A DNA stretch of 19,922 nt from an uncultured Sphingopyxis sp. (GCA_937957805.1 CALFXW010000234.1:1-19922), one strand, 5' to 3'. Numbered from the stretch's first letter, positions 1-8,864 are shown. Translations and numbers: made by a program. Notes: generated by a model not told the origin, from the sequence alone.

Positions 1-21
1 TACACGACGCTCTTCCGATCT
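1..21 (+). other. Illumina TruSeq adapter remnant (non-genomic)
   Basis: The first 21 bases match the 3' end of the Illumina TruSeq read-1 adapter, which finishes in GCTCTTCCGATCT. Genomic sequence begins at base 22. The minus-strand reading frame of the neighbouring oxidoreductase also runs through the adapter without a stop, so automated gene calling would add seven false residues to that protein. This is an untrimmed read end at a contig boundary and has no biological meaning. Confidence 0.97.
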
Positions 22-480
22 AAGGGAGCGCAGGCCGCCGCCAACATTGGGCGGGGTTTTTAGCGCCAAATTGCGCAGCACGTCCGCCACTTGTTCGAGC
101 GCGGCTTCATATTGCGGCAGTGCATCGGCATCATGCTGCGAAAAGCGGGCAAATTCGCGCTGCGTTCGCGCGCTGCCGCCGCCCAGTTTCAGATAACCGC
201 CATCATGCGGGAAGAAATTGGAAATCGGCCGTTCGACGACCCGCCAGCCGCGCGCATAAAGCCGCATATCGCGGATAATTTTGGGTTGCAGCAGGCTGAC
301 CGTATAGCTGGCGGTTGAATTGCGAAAACCGGGGTGAAATTCCTCCGTCACCGCAGCGCCGCCGACGATATGGCGCGCCTCCAGCACGCGAACTTTTAAC
401 CCGGCGCACGCCAGATAAAATGCGCAGACCAGACCATTATGCCCGCCCCCGATTATCAGCGCGTCACAGCGGTCGGACAT
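22..480 (-). CDS. FAD-dependent oxidoreductase, PYROXD2/phytoene dehydrogenase-like (3' part missing)
   Basis: Only the first 153 codons are present; the gene runs off the left edge into adapter sequence. It starts at ATG 480-478 and reads MSDRCDALIIGGGHNGLVCA, a dinucleotide-binding GxGxxG-type fold (IIGGGHNGL, residues 9-17) that binds the ADP part of FAD. Then come an LEARHIVGGAA segment and SYTVSLLQP, typical of the PYROXD2-like branch of the phytoene-desaturase/amine-oxidase superfamily. Full-length members have roughly 500-550 residues, so most of the protein is missing. The substrate cannot be told; carotenoid biosynthesis is not supported by the neighbours. The start codon directly follows the TAA of the upstream M20 peptidase gene (TAAATG, no spacer), so the two are probably cotranscribed and translationally coupled, with the GGGGCGG inside the peptidase end as a possible ribosome site. 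Confidence 0.85.
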
Positions 481-1860
481 TTACCGCCCCAATTCATGCG
501 CCAGCGCATAAAAATGGTCGATGGCTGCATAAAAGCTGCTGGTACGGATCCGTTCGTTGAGCCCATGTTCATTCCCTTCCCCCGGCGCTTCAAAAAAACC
601 CGCGGAGCCAAATGTGGGAATGCCCGCACCGCGCAATATAAAGCCGTCGGTCGCCCCGGCGATCAGCGATGGCGCAACGGTGACATTGCCATAGCGGGCG
701 TCAATGACATGGGTGATGGCGCGGCGCACATCATCGGTAAGTTCCGATGCCGGCGTGGCGCGCGGATTGTCGATAATATCGACCGCTATGTCCGGATTGC
801 CGACAATCTGGTGCAACTGTGCCCGTATGTCAGCAACCGACGTGCCCGGAAAAATGCGACAATTGATTGTCGCACTCGCCCGTTGGGGCAGGGCATTTTC
901 CGCATGGCCTGCATCGAGCATCGTCGCAACGCAGGTCGTCGCAATCTTATTGCCCCATTCGGGGTCGGCGCGCAGCACCGCGAGCGCACCCGCATCCTCC
1001 GGGTTGGTGGCAAAACGGCGCAAAGCATCGCCAACTTCGCCCGCTTCGATCTGCCCTGCGGCGCCCAGATATTCGCGGGTTAATTGATTGGCCATCACCG
1101 GAAATTGATGTCGTTCAATGGCCAGCAGGCCGCGCGCGAGATCGTAAATGGCATTGTCGGCGCGCGGTGCGCTGCTGTGCCCGCCGCGATTGCGCACCGT
1201 CAGGCGATAGCTGGCATAGGTTTTTTCGGCAGTCTGGATGAAATAGAGGCGCGGCGTGCCGGTCGCATCCATCAACCCGCCGCCAGCATCGCTGTTGATC
1301 GCAAAGGCAGCACCGCGCAACCATGGGTGGGTGACCAGCGCGTCGGTCGTTGCCTGCGCGGTCTCCTCATCACCGACGAAGGTGAAAAATATGGTTTGTT
1401 GTGGCCGGAAACCTTGGCGTTGTAACCGGACCAGCGCTGAAAGCAGCGCGGTAACGCCGGTTTTATTATCCGAAACCCCGCGCCCGACCAGAAACCCACC
1501 CTCTTCGCGCACGACAAAGGGATTATGCTCCCAATCCTCTGGCCGGGCATCGACGACATCATAATGAGCAAGGAAAATAATCGGCGCACGGGTCGGATCA
1601 CGGCCGTTCACGCGCAGGATCAACCCCTCACTCTCCCCCGCAGGGACACGCGCAATATCCGCCACATTCACCCCGGCTGCGCGCGCGGTATCGACAATAT
1701 AATCGGCAGTTGCATGCAATTGCCCCTGCCCCTCAGCACTGCGAAAGCTGACGAGCCGTTCCAACATGGTGAGCGCTTCCACCTGATAGGGGGCCTGTTG
1801 CGCCGCCACGGGTTGCGCTGTCATCGCCGCGAAAGCGGTCAGTAAAATAGCCCATCGCAT
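481..1860 (-). CDS. M20-family metallopeptidase/hydrolase, exported
   Basis: A 459-residue zinc-dependent hydrolase of the M20/M25/M40 family (carboxypeptidase, amidase or acylase type). The start chosen is ATG 1860-1858 because it gives a Sec signal peptide (MRWAILLTAFAAMTAQPVAA, cleavage likely near residue 20) and has GGGAAG six bases upstream; an ATG 87 bases further upstream would place polar residues before the signal. Visible metal and catalytic motifs are LAHYDVV (His99), GRGVSDNKTG (Asp131), GDEET (Glu165/166), INSDAGGG, and NEHGLNERI near the end. A middle dimerisation domain contains the RGGHSSAP segment. It probably acts in the periplasm on peptides or N-acyl amino acids; the exact substrate is unknown. 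It is the first gene of a two-gene minus-strand unit with the FAD oxidoreductase immediately after it. The family call is firm and the specificity is open. Confidence 0.9.
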   Translation of the reverse strand: MRWAILLTAFAAMTAQPVAAQQAPYQVEALTMLERLVSFRSAEGQGQLHATADYIVDTARAAGVNVADIARVPAGESEGLILRVNGRDPTRAPIIFLAHYDVVDARPEDWEHNPFVVREEGGFLVGRGVSDNKTGVTALLSALVRLQRQGFRPQQTIFFTFVGDEETAQATTDALVTHPWLRGAAFAINSDAGGGLMDATGTPRLYFIQTAEKTYASYRLTVRNRGGHSSAPRADNAIYDLARGLLAIERHQFPVMANQLTREYLGAAGQIEAGEVGDALRRFATNPEDAGALAVLRADPEWGNKIATTCVATMLDAGHAENALPQRASATINCRIFPGTSVADIRAQLHQIVGNPDIAVDIIDNPRATPASELTDDVRRAITHVIDARYGNVTVAPSLIAGATDGFILRGAGIPTFGSAGFFEAPGEGNEHGLNERIRTSSFYAAIDHFYALAHELGR

Positions 1861-2007
1861 CAGTTGCTTCCCATCCTTTCGCTTTGTCGCACCCTCCATC
1901 GCCGATTCACCAAGGCGCCGCAAGCAGGCATAAAATCCGCAAACCACCAGCTATGGTTTACCGACTATTTACCATTGCGATGGCAGTAATGCCGCAAAGC
2001 TAATGGG
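1861..2007. promoter_or_regulatory. Divergent intergenic region, M20 peptidase / PAS protein
   Basis: A gap of 147 bases separates the two diverging genes, so it must hold both promoters. It is locally AT-richer than the coding DNA around 1930-1975. The only pattern I see is a short inverted repeat, ATGGT (1954-1958) and ACCAT (1971-1975), flanking two related TTTACC copies. I cannot identify convincing -35/-10 pairs by eye. Confidence 0.4.
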
Positions 2008-3420
2008 ATGATGCACCTAATGGACACTATGCGCAGGACCGGCGATGGCGCTTCGGACGAGGCACCGGGCATTGAGGCCCCGGCCCTGATCGGGCAGGAT
2101 GAACGGCGCATGCATGTGCGCGCCTATAATCATTGGGCAATGCTGCTCGACGGGCGCTGCTTTCCCGCTATCGATGCGCTTGACCTTGATCAATTGGGGG
2201 ATTTCGGCCCCAATTCTGTGCTGCTCGATTTTACATCGGGAATCGACAACCCGGCGATCGGCTTTGTGGGTGAGGCGCTGGCATATGAATGCGACCTCGA
2301 CGAAAATGCCCAATATATTGCAGATGTTCCGCGCGGTTCTTTGTTGTCGCGCCTGACTGACCATTATCTCCAGATCATCGCCAACCGCGCGCCGATCGGC
2401 TTTGAAGCTGAATTCGTCAATGCGCGCGGTTCGACCATCCTTTATCGCGGTGTTTTGCTGCCCTTTTCCTCCGACGATGATACGATCGATTTCATCTTGG
2501 GGGTCATCAACTGGAAACAGGCCGCCGAACCGGCATTGGCCGAAGCGTTGAGCGAAGAAATGGCTGCTGCTGCTGCCGCCGCCCCGCCGATGCGGCCGAC
2601 TGTGCCGATCTGGGCGGACGGCCCCGATGGGCCCGAGGATGCGGACATGGCATTGCCTGCCAGCTTTGACGACGAAGAAGCCTATGTGCTCGACACGCCG
2701 CTCCATGCGATGGACGAGCCCATCGACTCTGCGCCACACGACTATGCGCCGTCCGCGACGGATGATGTCGAACCCGCCATCAGCGATTTTGATGCGCAAG
2801 CCGCATCGATGGCCGATTGGTTGGCAGAGGCACGCGTGCGCGCGGATATGGCCGAACAAGCGCATGTGCGCGGCCACCGCGCGCTATATGACGCCATTGC
2901 CCATGCCTGGGGATTTGGCCGCGCCGCCGCGCAGGAACCCGAAGATTACGCCGAATTGCTGACCGAAACCGGCATCACCGCATCCGACCGCGCGCCGATG
3001 ACAGCGGTCGTCAAGCTGGTGTTCGGCGCACAATATGACAAAACGCGCCTTGCCGAATATGCCGCCGTCCTTGGCCATGCCGAAAGTGAAAATATCGCGC
3101 CCGATGCGCTTGCCGACTATCTGAGCAAGGCCGAAGGTGGCCTCAAAGGCCTGGTCAAGCAGATTCGCGCAACCAAACGCGCCGATGCGCCGCCACCACC
3201 CGACCGGATGGAGGGTGTGCGCGCCAAATTGCGCCGCGCGGTGCCGCTAACCAATGTCGATCTGCCGTGGGTCGAAAGTGATGGCGAATTTGTCATCCTC
3301 GTCGCTCGGCGCACTGCCAGCGGTCGCCATGACGTCGTCGCGCTGATCGACGGTGCGGATAAGGCACAGGCGGCAACGCTACGCCAAGCGGCCAAGACCC
3401 TGCCCAAAACACGCGGGTGA
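2008..3420 (+). CDS. PAS_5-type sensor-like protein with unrecognised C-terminal half
   Basis: The protein has up to 470 residues. Residues about 35-170 resemble the PAS_5-type domain common in sphingomonads: AYNHWAMLLDGRCFP, FGPNSVLLDF, SLLSRLTDHYLQIIANRAPI and DFILGVINWK are the recognisable stretches. An alanine run (about 186-192, encoded by GCT/GCC repeats) leads into an acidic, proline-containing linker to about residue 260. The C-terminal part, about 265-470, is helical and basic with a DLPWVESDGEFVILVARR strand-rich segment; I do not recognise it. There is no signal peptide, membrane span, kinase or GGDEF domain, so it is probably a cytoplasmic adaptor or sensor. The start is uncertain: ATG codons at 2008, 2011, 2020 and 2029 are all in frame and none has a strong ribosome site. 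The NAD-glutamate dehydrogenase gene follows after 162 bases on the same strand. Confidence 0.8.
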   Translation: MMHLMDTMRRTGDGASDEAPGIEAPALIGQDERRMHVRAYNHWAMLLDGRCFPAIDALDLDQLGDFGPNSVLLDFTSGIDNPAIGFVGEALAYECDLDENAQYIADVPRGSLLSRLTDHYLQIIANRAPIGFEAEFVNARGSTILYRGVLLPFSSDDDTIDFILGVINWKQAAEPALAEALSEEMAAAAAAAPPMRPTVPIWADGPDGPEDADMALPASFDDEEAYVLDTPLHAMDEPIDSAPHDYAPSATDDVEPAISDFDAQAASMADWLAEARVRADMAEQAHVRGHRALYDAIAHAWGFGRAAAQEPEDYAELLTETGITASDRAPMTAVVKLVFGAQYDKTRLAEYAAVLGHAESENIAPDALADYLSKAEGGLKGLVKQIRATKRADAPPPPDRMEGVRAKLRRAVPLTNVDLPWVESDGEFVILVARRTASGRHDVVALIDGADKAQAATLRQAAKTLPKTRG

Positions 3421-3438
3421 CCCTGCAGAGTGTAAATA

Positions 3439-3472
3439 GGCTACGGTGGGCGGCAATCTTTGCCACATAGCC
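3439..3472 (+). other. Nested hairpin between PAS gene and glutamate dehydrogenase gene
   Basis: GGCTA (3439-3443) pairs with TAGCC (3468-3472), and inside it GGCAA (3452-3456) pairs with TTGCC (3460-3464) over a three-base loop. It starts 18 bases after the PAS gene stop and is not followed by a T run, so it is not a canonical intrinsic terminator. It could be an mRNA-end structure or part of the glutamate dehydrogenase leader. Confidence 0.35.
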
Positions 3473-3582
3473 GTTGCTGGGGGTTGAGCCATAAGAATTA
3501 GGGGCGCATAAGGCATTGATGCAATGCGGCGCGGCGCACCGTCCGATTTGGCGGTGGATGCACGCCTTAAATAGAGAGCATC

Positions 3583-6500
3583 ATGTCCAAAGCACCCAAG
3601 GGCAATGAAAATATTGCCGGTTCGTCGACCCTTTCCCCCCAGATATTGAAAGATATTGCATCCCGCCTCGCCGACAGCGCGCTGCCCGACGATGAGGCGG
3701 CAGAGGGTGATGGCTGGGCCGATGCCGCTGAATTTCTGGCGCGCGCTGCGGCCAAGCGCGATGCGTCCAACCCCGCCATTCTTTTAGAATCGCATAGCGA
3801 TGGCAGTGACCGGCGGATGCGCCTTGGCATCGTTAACGATGACATGCCCTTTCTGGTCGATTCGGTGGCAGGCGCCGTCAGCGCGGCGGGACTTTCGATC
3901 CATCGCATTGTTCACCCGGTTGTTGCGGTGCGCCGCGATGGCGAGGGCAATTTGCTCGCCCTTCTCGACAAAGATGTCAGCGGCGAACGCCGCGAATCGC
4001 TGATTTTCATGGAATTGGACCGGGCAGATGCGCGCGTGCGCCAAAGCCTGCGGACCGAAATTGCCAATGTCCTTGCCGACGTGCGCGCGGCAGTTGCCGA
4101 TTGGCTGAAAATGCAGGCGGTGATGCAGGATGATGCCGACCGGCTGTCCGATCTGGAGGCGGCGGCGCTGATGCGCTGGTTCCTCGACCGCAATTTCACG
4201 CTGCTTGGCCATGTTGAATGCCACCGTGACGGCAAGAAAGCCGACGCGCTGGGCATTTGCCGCAACGCCGACAATATTTTGCTCGCCCCTGCGACGGTGG
4301 ATGCGGTGTTCAATTGGTTTGAACGCGGCGGCCGGATTCCGCTGTTGATCAAATCGAACCAATTGTCGCGGGTGCACCGGCAGGTGCCCATCGACCTCAT
4401 CATCCTGCCCGTCCATGACAAAGACGGGGTCAGCGCCCTGTCAATTCACGCAGGCTTGTGGACCAGCGCTGCGCTTTCCGCGCCGCCGGAAAAAGTGCCA
4501 GTGTTGCGCACGATTTTGGCCGGACTGCTGGCGAAGTTTGAATTTGATTCATCGGGGCACGCTGGCAAGGCTTTGACCCATGTGCTGACCGCGCTGCCCC
4601 ATGACCTGACGGTGGCAGCCGACAGCGCACAAATAGAGGCGCTGGCGCTGACGGCCATGTCGATTGTCGACCGGCCGCGCCCCAAGCTGCACCTGCTGAC
4701 CGCACCCTTGCAGCGCCATTTGTTCGTCTTTGTCTGGCTGCCGCGCGATGAGGTATCAACCGGCCGGCGGGTTGCCATCGAACAATTGTTGCTGGCGCGC
4801 ACCGGCGGCAAATTGATGAGCTGGAACATCGCCATGGAAGAAGGGGGGGCGGCATTGCTGCGCTACACCATCGACCTGCGCGAAGGGGCAAGCGTGCCCG
4901 ATGAAGCCGCGCTGGACGCCGAAGTGGAGGCTATGGTGCGCGGCTGGGGGCCGGGGGTCGAGGCGGCACTTTCCGAACAGGGCGAAGGGCGCGCCAACAT
5001 TCTCGCGTCGCGCTATGCCGGGCTATTCCCCGCCGCCTATCGACTGACCCATAGCGCGGATGAAGCGGCGCGTGATATTATGCGGCTCGCCGGGCTGGAT
5101 GCCGAACAGCCGATTTCGGTGCGCATCTGTCCCGACGCACCTGCCGACCATGCAGGTGCCATAAGGCTGAAAGTTTATTCGCGCGACGCCGCTCTGTCGC
5201 TGTCGCAACTGGTGCCGGCATTGGAGAATTTCGGCTTTCGTGTGCTGGAGGAGCTGCAGACATCGCTCGACGGTGGCGATGGCGGCCATATCCATGACCT
5301 GACGCTGGCGGGCATCGACACGGCTTTGCTGCATGGCAATGCCGCACGCACCGCGACAATAGAGGGCGCAATCGCCGCCGTTTTTGACGGTTCGGCGGAA
5401 AATGACGCCTTAAACGCGCTGGTCATCCAGACCAGCCTGTTGCCCCGCGCAGTTGGCTGGCTGCGCGCCTGGTTCCGTTATCTGCGTCAGGGGGGCTCCC
5501 CCTTTGGCATGGCAACCTTTGTCAGCGCCCTGCGCGGTTCAGGCGCGGTGACGGAGGCGCTGATTGCACTGTTTCGCGCGCAGCATGAACCAGAATCCGC
5601 CAATGCCAAGGCGGCAGAGGCTGCACGCGCGGCCATAACAACCGGGCTGGATGCGGTGGCCGCGATTGATGAGGATCGCGTATTGCGCAGCATGTGGGGG
5701 GTTGTCGAAGCCTGCCTGCGCACCAACGCCTTTGCCGCGTCGAGTGCGGATGCACTGGCGTTCAAATTTGACAGTGCCAAGGTGCCGGGCCTGCCCAAAC
5801 CGCTGCCTTGGCGCGAAATTTTCGTCTACTCACCGCGTGTGGAGGGCATCCACCTCAGGGCTGGCCCGGTTGCACGCGGCGGGTTGCGCTGGTCCGACCG
5901 GCGCGATGATTATCGCACCGAAATATTGGGCCTGATGAAGGCGCAACGGGTCAAAAATGCGGTCATCGTGCCGACGGGGGCGAAGGGCGGTTTTTACCCC
6001 AAACAATTGCCCGACCCGACCAAGGACCGTGACGCATGGGCGGCAGAGGGTAGGGAGTGTTACCGCATCTTCATCCGCACGATGCTGACCATCACCGACA
6101 ATCTGGTCGATGGCAAAGTGGTGCACCCGGCAGATGTTGTCATCACGGACGGTGAAGACCCCTATTTCGTCGTCGCGGCGGACAAGGGCACGGCGACATT
6201 TTCCGACGTTGCCAACGCCATCGCGGAAGAACGCGGTTTCTGGTTGGGGGATGCCTTTGCCAGCGGCGGTTCGCACGGATACGACCATAAGGCGATGGGC
6301 ATCACTGCCAAGGGGGCGTGGCTGTCGGTGCGTCGCCACTTCCTCGAAATGGGGGTCGATGTTCAAAAGGATACGACGCGCGTTGTCGGCGTTGGCGACA
6401 TGTCGGGCGATGTGTTCGGCAACGGCATGCTATTATCCAAAGCGATCAGGCTGGTCGCCGCCTTTGACCATCGGCATATCTTTATCGATCCCAACCCCGA

Positions 6501-8253
6501 TGCGGCGAAAAGCTTTGCCGAACGGCAGCGGATGTTCAACCTGCCGCGTTCAAGCTGGGCGGACTATGATGCCAGCCTGATTTCCAAGGGTGGCGGGGTT
6601 TATCCGCGCAGCGCCAAGACGATTAAATTGTCGAACGAAGCACAGGCCGCGCTTGGCATCGAACAGGCCGAAATTGAACCCAATGCCTTGATGAGCGCGA
6701 TTTTGACCAGCGCAGTTGACCTCGTCTGGTTTGGTGGCATCGGCACCTACATCAAGGCAGCGGCGCAAGCGAACAGCGATGTGGGCGATCCGGCGAACGA
6801 CCGGATCCGCGTTGATGCGGAATCGATGCAGGCCAAGGTGGTGGGCGAAGGCGCAAACTTGGGGGTAACGCAGGCAGCGCGCATCGCCTTTGCATTGGGC
6901 GGCGGGCGGATAAACGCTGACTTTATCGACAATTCGGCGGGGGTCGATTGTTCGGATAATGAGGTGAATATTAAAATCGGTCTCGCCAGCGCGGTGCGCA
7001 GCGGCAAATTGGGCGCCGACGCGCGCAACAAATTGCTGGAGGGGATGACTGACAATGTATCCGACCTTGTATTGGCCGATAACCGGATGCAGGCGCTCGC
7101 CCTTTCCATCGCACAAGGGGGTGGCAGCACCGCTGTTCCCTCGCTCCTGCGCATAATTGAACAATTTGAGGCAGAGGGACGGCTCGACCGCAAGGTGGAG
7201 GGGATCGCCGGCAACGAAGAATTGCTGCGCCGTGTGCAGGACGGCAAGGGGCTGACCCGCCCCGAACTGGCGGTTGTCCTCTCGACTGCCAAACTTGGTA
7301 TCCAATCGGATTGTGAGGCGAGCCAACTTGGCAAGGATGTCCTGATGGATGGCGAATTGCTCGCCGCCTTTCCCGATGCGATGGTCAGGGCACATGGCGA
7401 TGCGGTGCTGACCCACCAATTGCGCAATGAAATTGTCGCCACGAAAATTGCCAACCGCGTCATCAACCGAATGGGGTTGATCCACCCGTTTGAACTGGCG
7501 GAGGAAGAAGGGGTCGGCATGGCCGATATCGCCGAAACCTTTGTCGTTGCGGAAAAACTGTTCGATTTGCCGCAACTCTGGGCGGACATTGACGCCGCCA
7601 AAATCAGTGAGACAGCCCGCCTCAACCTATATGGGGAGGTTTCCAAGCGGCTGCGCGCGCACATGGCCGACCTTATCCGCAATGGGGTGGCCACGCGCAC
7701 GCTGGCGCAATGTGTGGCCGACCTGTCGCCGGGCGTCGCGGCGTTGAACAGCCTGACCGACAAATTGCTCGCCGATCAAAGTCGGGGGCAGGCGGCAGCG
7801 GCAATCGCTACGCTGGAAGCAGAGGGTGTGGACAAGGGGCTGGCCAAGCGCATCGTCCATCTGGGTGAAATAGATGGTGTTGTTGGCATTGTTGCGCTGG
7901 CGCGCGATCAGAAAAGCGATCCTGCCGCGATTACGCGGGCCTTCATCCAGCTGGGCAGCGCAACCGGGCTCGACTGGGCGCAGGGCGCAGCCAGCGCGAT
8001 GAGCCCGTCCGACCCGTGGGAACGCTTGTTGGTTGCGGGGCTGGCGCGCGATTTCCAGCAAACCCGGCTCGACATGATCGCGCGGCTGGGTGGCGATGCC
8101 GAAAAGGCGGTGGCAGACTGGTTGACGCGCAATGCCGCGCGCATCAGCCAATTCCACGCCTTTGTGGAACGCGCACGTACTAACCCTGCCCCGTCACCTG
8201 CCATGCTGGCCCAATTGGCGGGGCAGGCGCGCACCCTCCTGGCGCGGGCATAA
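3583..8253 (+). CDS. NAD-specific glutamate dehydrogenase, large (GDH_180-like) type
   Basis: A 1556-residue enzyme that oxidatively deaminates L-glutamate to 2-oxoglutarate and ammonia with NAD+. It acts in the cytoplasm and mainly in amino-acid catabolism. Length fits the large bacterial family (about 1,600 residues; GdhB in Pseudomonas, GdhZ in Caulobacter). The N-terminal half carries ACT-like regulatory segments (DDMPFLVDSV at 86-95). The catalytic core contains GGLRWSDR (766-773) followed by KAQRVKNAVIVPTGAKGG (from 786) with the substrate and catalytic lysines. NAD-binding motifs are GVGDMSGDVFGNG (936-948), FGGIGTY (1050-1056) and VGEGANLG (1087-1094). A helical C-terminal domain contains RPELAVVLS (from 1226). 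The ATG at 3583 has AGAGAG about six bases upstream. I see no frameshift. Several long open frames on the opposite strand are by-products of its GC-rich codon use. In related bacteria the enzyme is controlled allosterically, which the N-terminal ACT-like part would allow. Confidence 0.95.
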   Translation: MSKAPKGNENIAGSSTLSPQILKDIASRLADSALPDDEAAEGDGWADAAEFLARAAAKRDASNPAILLESHSDGSDRRMRLGIVNDDMPFLVDSVAGAVSAAGLSIHRIVHPVVAVRRDGEGNLLALLDKDVSGERRESLIFMELDRADARVRQSLRTEIANVLADVRAAVADWLKMQAVMQDDADRLSDLEAAALMRWFLDRNFTLLGHVECHRDGKKADALGICRNADNILLAPATVDAVFNWFERGGRIPLLIKSNQLSRVHRQVPIDLIILPVHDKDGVSALSIHAGLWTSAALSAPPEKVPVLRTILAGLLAKFEFDSSGHAGKALTHVLTALPHDLTVAADSAQIEALALTAMSIVDRPRPKLHLLTAPLQRHLFVFVWLPRDEVSTGRRVAIEQLLLARTGGKLMSWNIAMEEGGAALLRYTIDLREGASVPDEAALDAEVEAMVRGWGPGVEAALSEQGEGRANILASRYAGLFPAAYRLTHSADEAARDIMRLAGLDAEQPISVRICPDAPADHAGAIRLKVYSRDAALSLSQLVPALENFGFRVLEELQTSLDGGDGGHIHDLTLAGIDTALLHGNAARTATIEGAIAAVFDGSAENDALNALVIQTSLLPRAVGWLRAWFRYLRQGGSPFGMATFVSALRGSGAVTEALIALFRAQHEPESANAKAAEAARAAITTGLDAVAAIDEDRVLRSMWGVVEACLRTNAFAASSADALAFKFDSAKVPGLPKPLPWREIFVYSPRVEGIHLRAGPVARGGLRWSDRRDDYRTEILGLMKAQRVKNAVIVPTGAKGGFYPKQLPDPTKDRDAWAAEGRECYRIFIRTMLTITDNLVDGKVVHPADVVITDGEDPYFVVAADKGTATFSDVANAIAEERGFWLGDAFASGGSHGYDHKAMGITAKGAWLSVRRHFLEMGVDVQKDTTRVVGVGDMSGDVFGNGMLLSKAIRLVAAFDHRHIFIDPNPDAAKSFAERQRMFNLPRSSWADYDASLISKGGGVYPRSAKTIKLSNEAQAALGIEQAEIEPNALMSAILTSAVDLVWFGGIGTYIKAAAQANSDVGDPANDRIRVDAESMQAKVVGEGANLGVTQAARIAFALGGGRINADFIDNSAGVDCSDNEVNIKIGLASAVRSGKLGADARNKLLEGMTDNVSDLVLADNRMQALALSIAQGGGSTAVPSLLRIIEQFEAEGRLDRKVEGIAGNEELLRRVQDGKGLTRPELAVVLSTAKLGIQSDCEASQLGKDVLMDGELLAAFPDAMVRAHGDAVLTHQLRNEIVATKIANRVINRMGLIHPFELAEEEGVGMADIAETFVVAEKLFDLPQLWADIDAAKISETARLNLYGEVSKRLRAHMADLIRNGVATRTLAQCVADLSPGVAALNSLTDKLLADQSRGQAAAAIATLEAEGVDKGLAKRIVHLGEIDGVVGIVALARDQKSDPAAITRAFIQLGSATGLDWAQGAASAMSPSDPWERLLVAGLARDFQQTRLDMIARLGGDAEKAVADWLTRNAARISQFHAFVERARTNPAPSPAMLAQLAGQARTLLARA

Positions 8254-8342
8254 CCGCACGCGCCCGCCCCTCATCCAAACGGCTTGAACCGGGCGTAAAG
8301 CTCAGGCAAGCAAGGCAAAATAATTGGGGGAGGGAGAGGGTT

Positions 8343-8738
8343 ATGCATTGGATCGTCAGGGGAATATTGGGCCTTTGGGCGCTGTTTTTCGGCTGGACCG
8401 GGCTGCAGGGGCTGATTGCGCCCGACAGCTATGTGCCGGTGCTCGGCATAATTTTGGGGGGAGAGGGCACCAATACGCTGCGCGCTGACCTGTCGTCCTT
8501 TTTCATCCTGTCGGCGCTGTGCGCGGGATGGAGCGCGCTGCGTCCCGGCATGTTCATATGGCTGTTGGTGCCAATCGGCCTGTTCGGGCTTGCCTTTAGC
8601 GGCAGGGTCGTCGGGCTGATGTTGGGGGACGCCATGGGCCCGCTGACGCAGACATCAATGCTGGCAGAAGCGGTGTCGGTTGTGCTTTTGGCGACTTGTG
8701 CCTATTATTTCTCTCGGCTACCGGCGCAATATCGGTAA
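8343..8738 (+). CDS. Small integral membrane protein (DUF4345-like)
   Basis: A protein of 131 residues with four predicted membrane spans (about residues 5-25, 50-67, 70-97 and 105-125). The first is preceded by MHWIVRG. The ATG at 8343 has a strong purine-rich ribosome site, GGGAGAGGG, ending two bases before it. The four-helix layout and length resemble the DUF4345 family, but this is recognised from overall character rather than a decisive motif. No catalytic motif is visible. It follows the glutamate dehydrogenase by 89 bases without a clear terminator, so read-through is possible; a GC-rich hairpin lies just after its stop. Confidence 0.75.
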   Translation: MHWIVRGILGLWALFFGWTGLQGLIAPDSYVPVLGIILGGEGTNTLRADLSSFFILSALCAGWSALRPGMFIWLLVPIGLFGLAFSGRVVGLMLGDAMGPLTQTSMLAEAVSVVLLATCAYYFSRLPAQYR

Positions 8739-8744
8739 AAAATA

Positions 8745-8770
8745 CCCGACCGCTTTTAAGGGCGGCCGGG
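8745..8770 (+). other. GC-rich hairpin after the small membrane protein gene
   Basis: CCCGACCGC (8745-8753) pairs with GCGGCCGGG (8762-8770) with one A-C mismatch; two G-T pairs extend it towards a TTAA loop. It begins seven bases after the stop codon. No T run follows, so it may protect the mRNA 3' end or pause polymerase rather than terminate by itself. Confidence 0.45.
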
Positions 8771-8829
8771 CAGTTGGAGGAGAGCGTGGCCCGGAATTGC
8801 TTTTTGCAAGCTTGGGCTGGCGAATATTC

Positions 8830-8864
8830 GGGGGGTGACCATCTAAACGGTGGCGCCCCCTTTT
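8830..8864 (+). terminator. Candidate intrinsic terminator
   Basis: GGGGG at 8830-8834 pairs with CCCCC at 8856-8860. The stem continues with G-C, G-T, A-T and C-G pairs interrupted by one bulge and one mismatch, and the loop is ATCTAAAC. TTTT (8861-8864) follows directly. This is the best terminator-like structure in the window, though the U tract is short. It would end transcripts coming from the membrane protein gene upstream, or a short RNA made within the gap. Confidence 0.5.

Noticed and set aside
439..1083. Plus-strand open frame of 214 codons
   Set aside because: It lies wholly opposite the M20 peptidase gene, has an arginine-rich composition and no ribosome site. It is a reading-frame shadow of GC-rich coding DNA.
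2563..2585. GCT/GCC triplet repeat as a possible variable tract
   Set aside because: It encodes a short alanine run in a linker. Mixed codons make slippage unlikely, and such runs are common in GC-rich proteins.
6550..7763. Two minus-strand open frames of about 340 codons inside the glutamate dehydrogenase gene
   Set aside because: The sense strand carries all conserved motifs of the enzyme. The antisense frames have no recognisable motif, and long stop-free antisense frames are expected in GC-rich genes.
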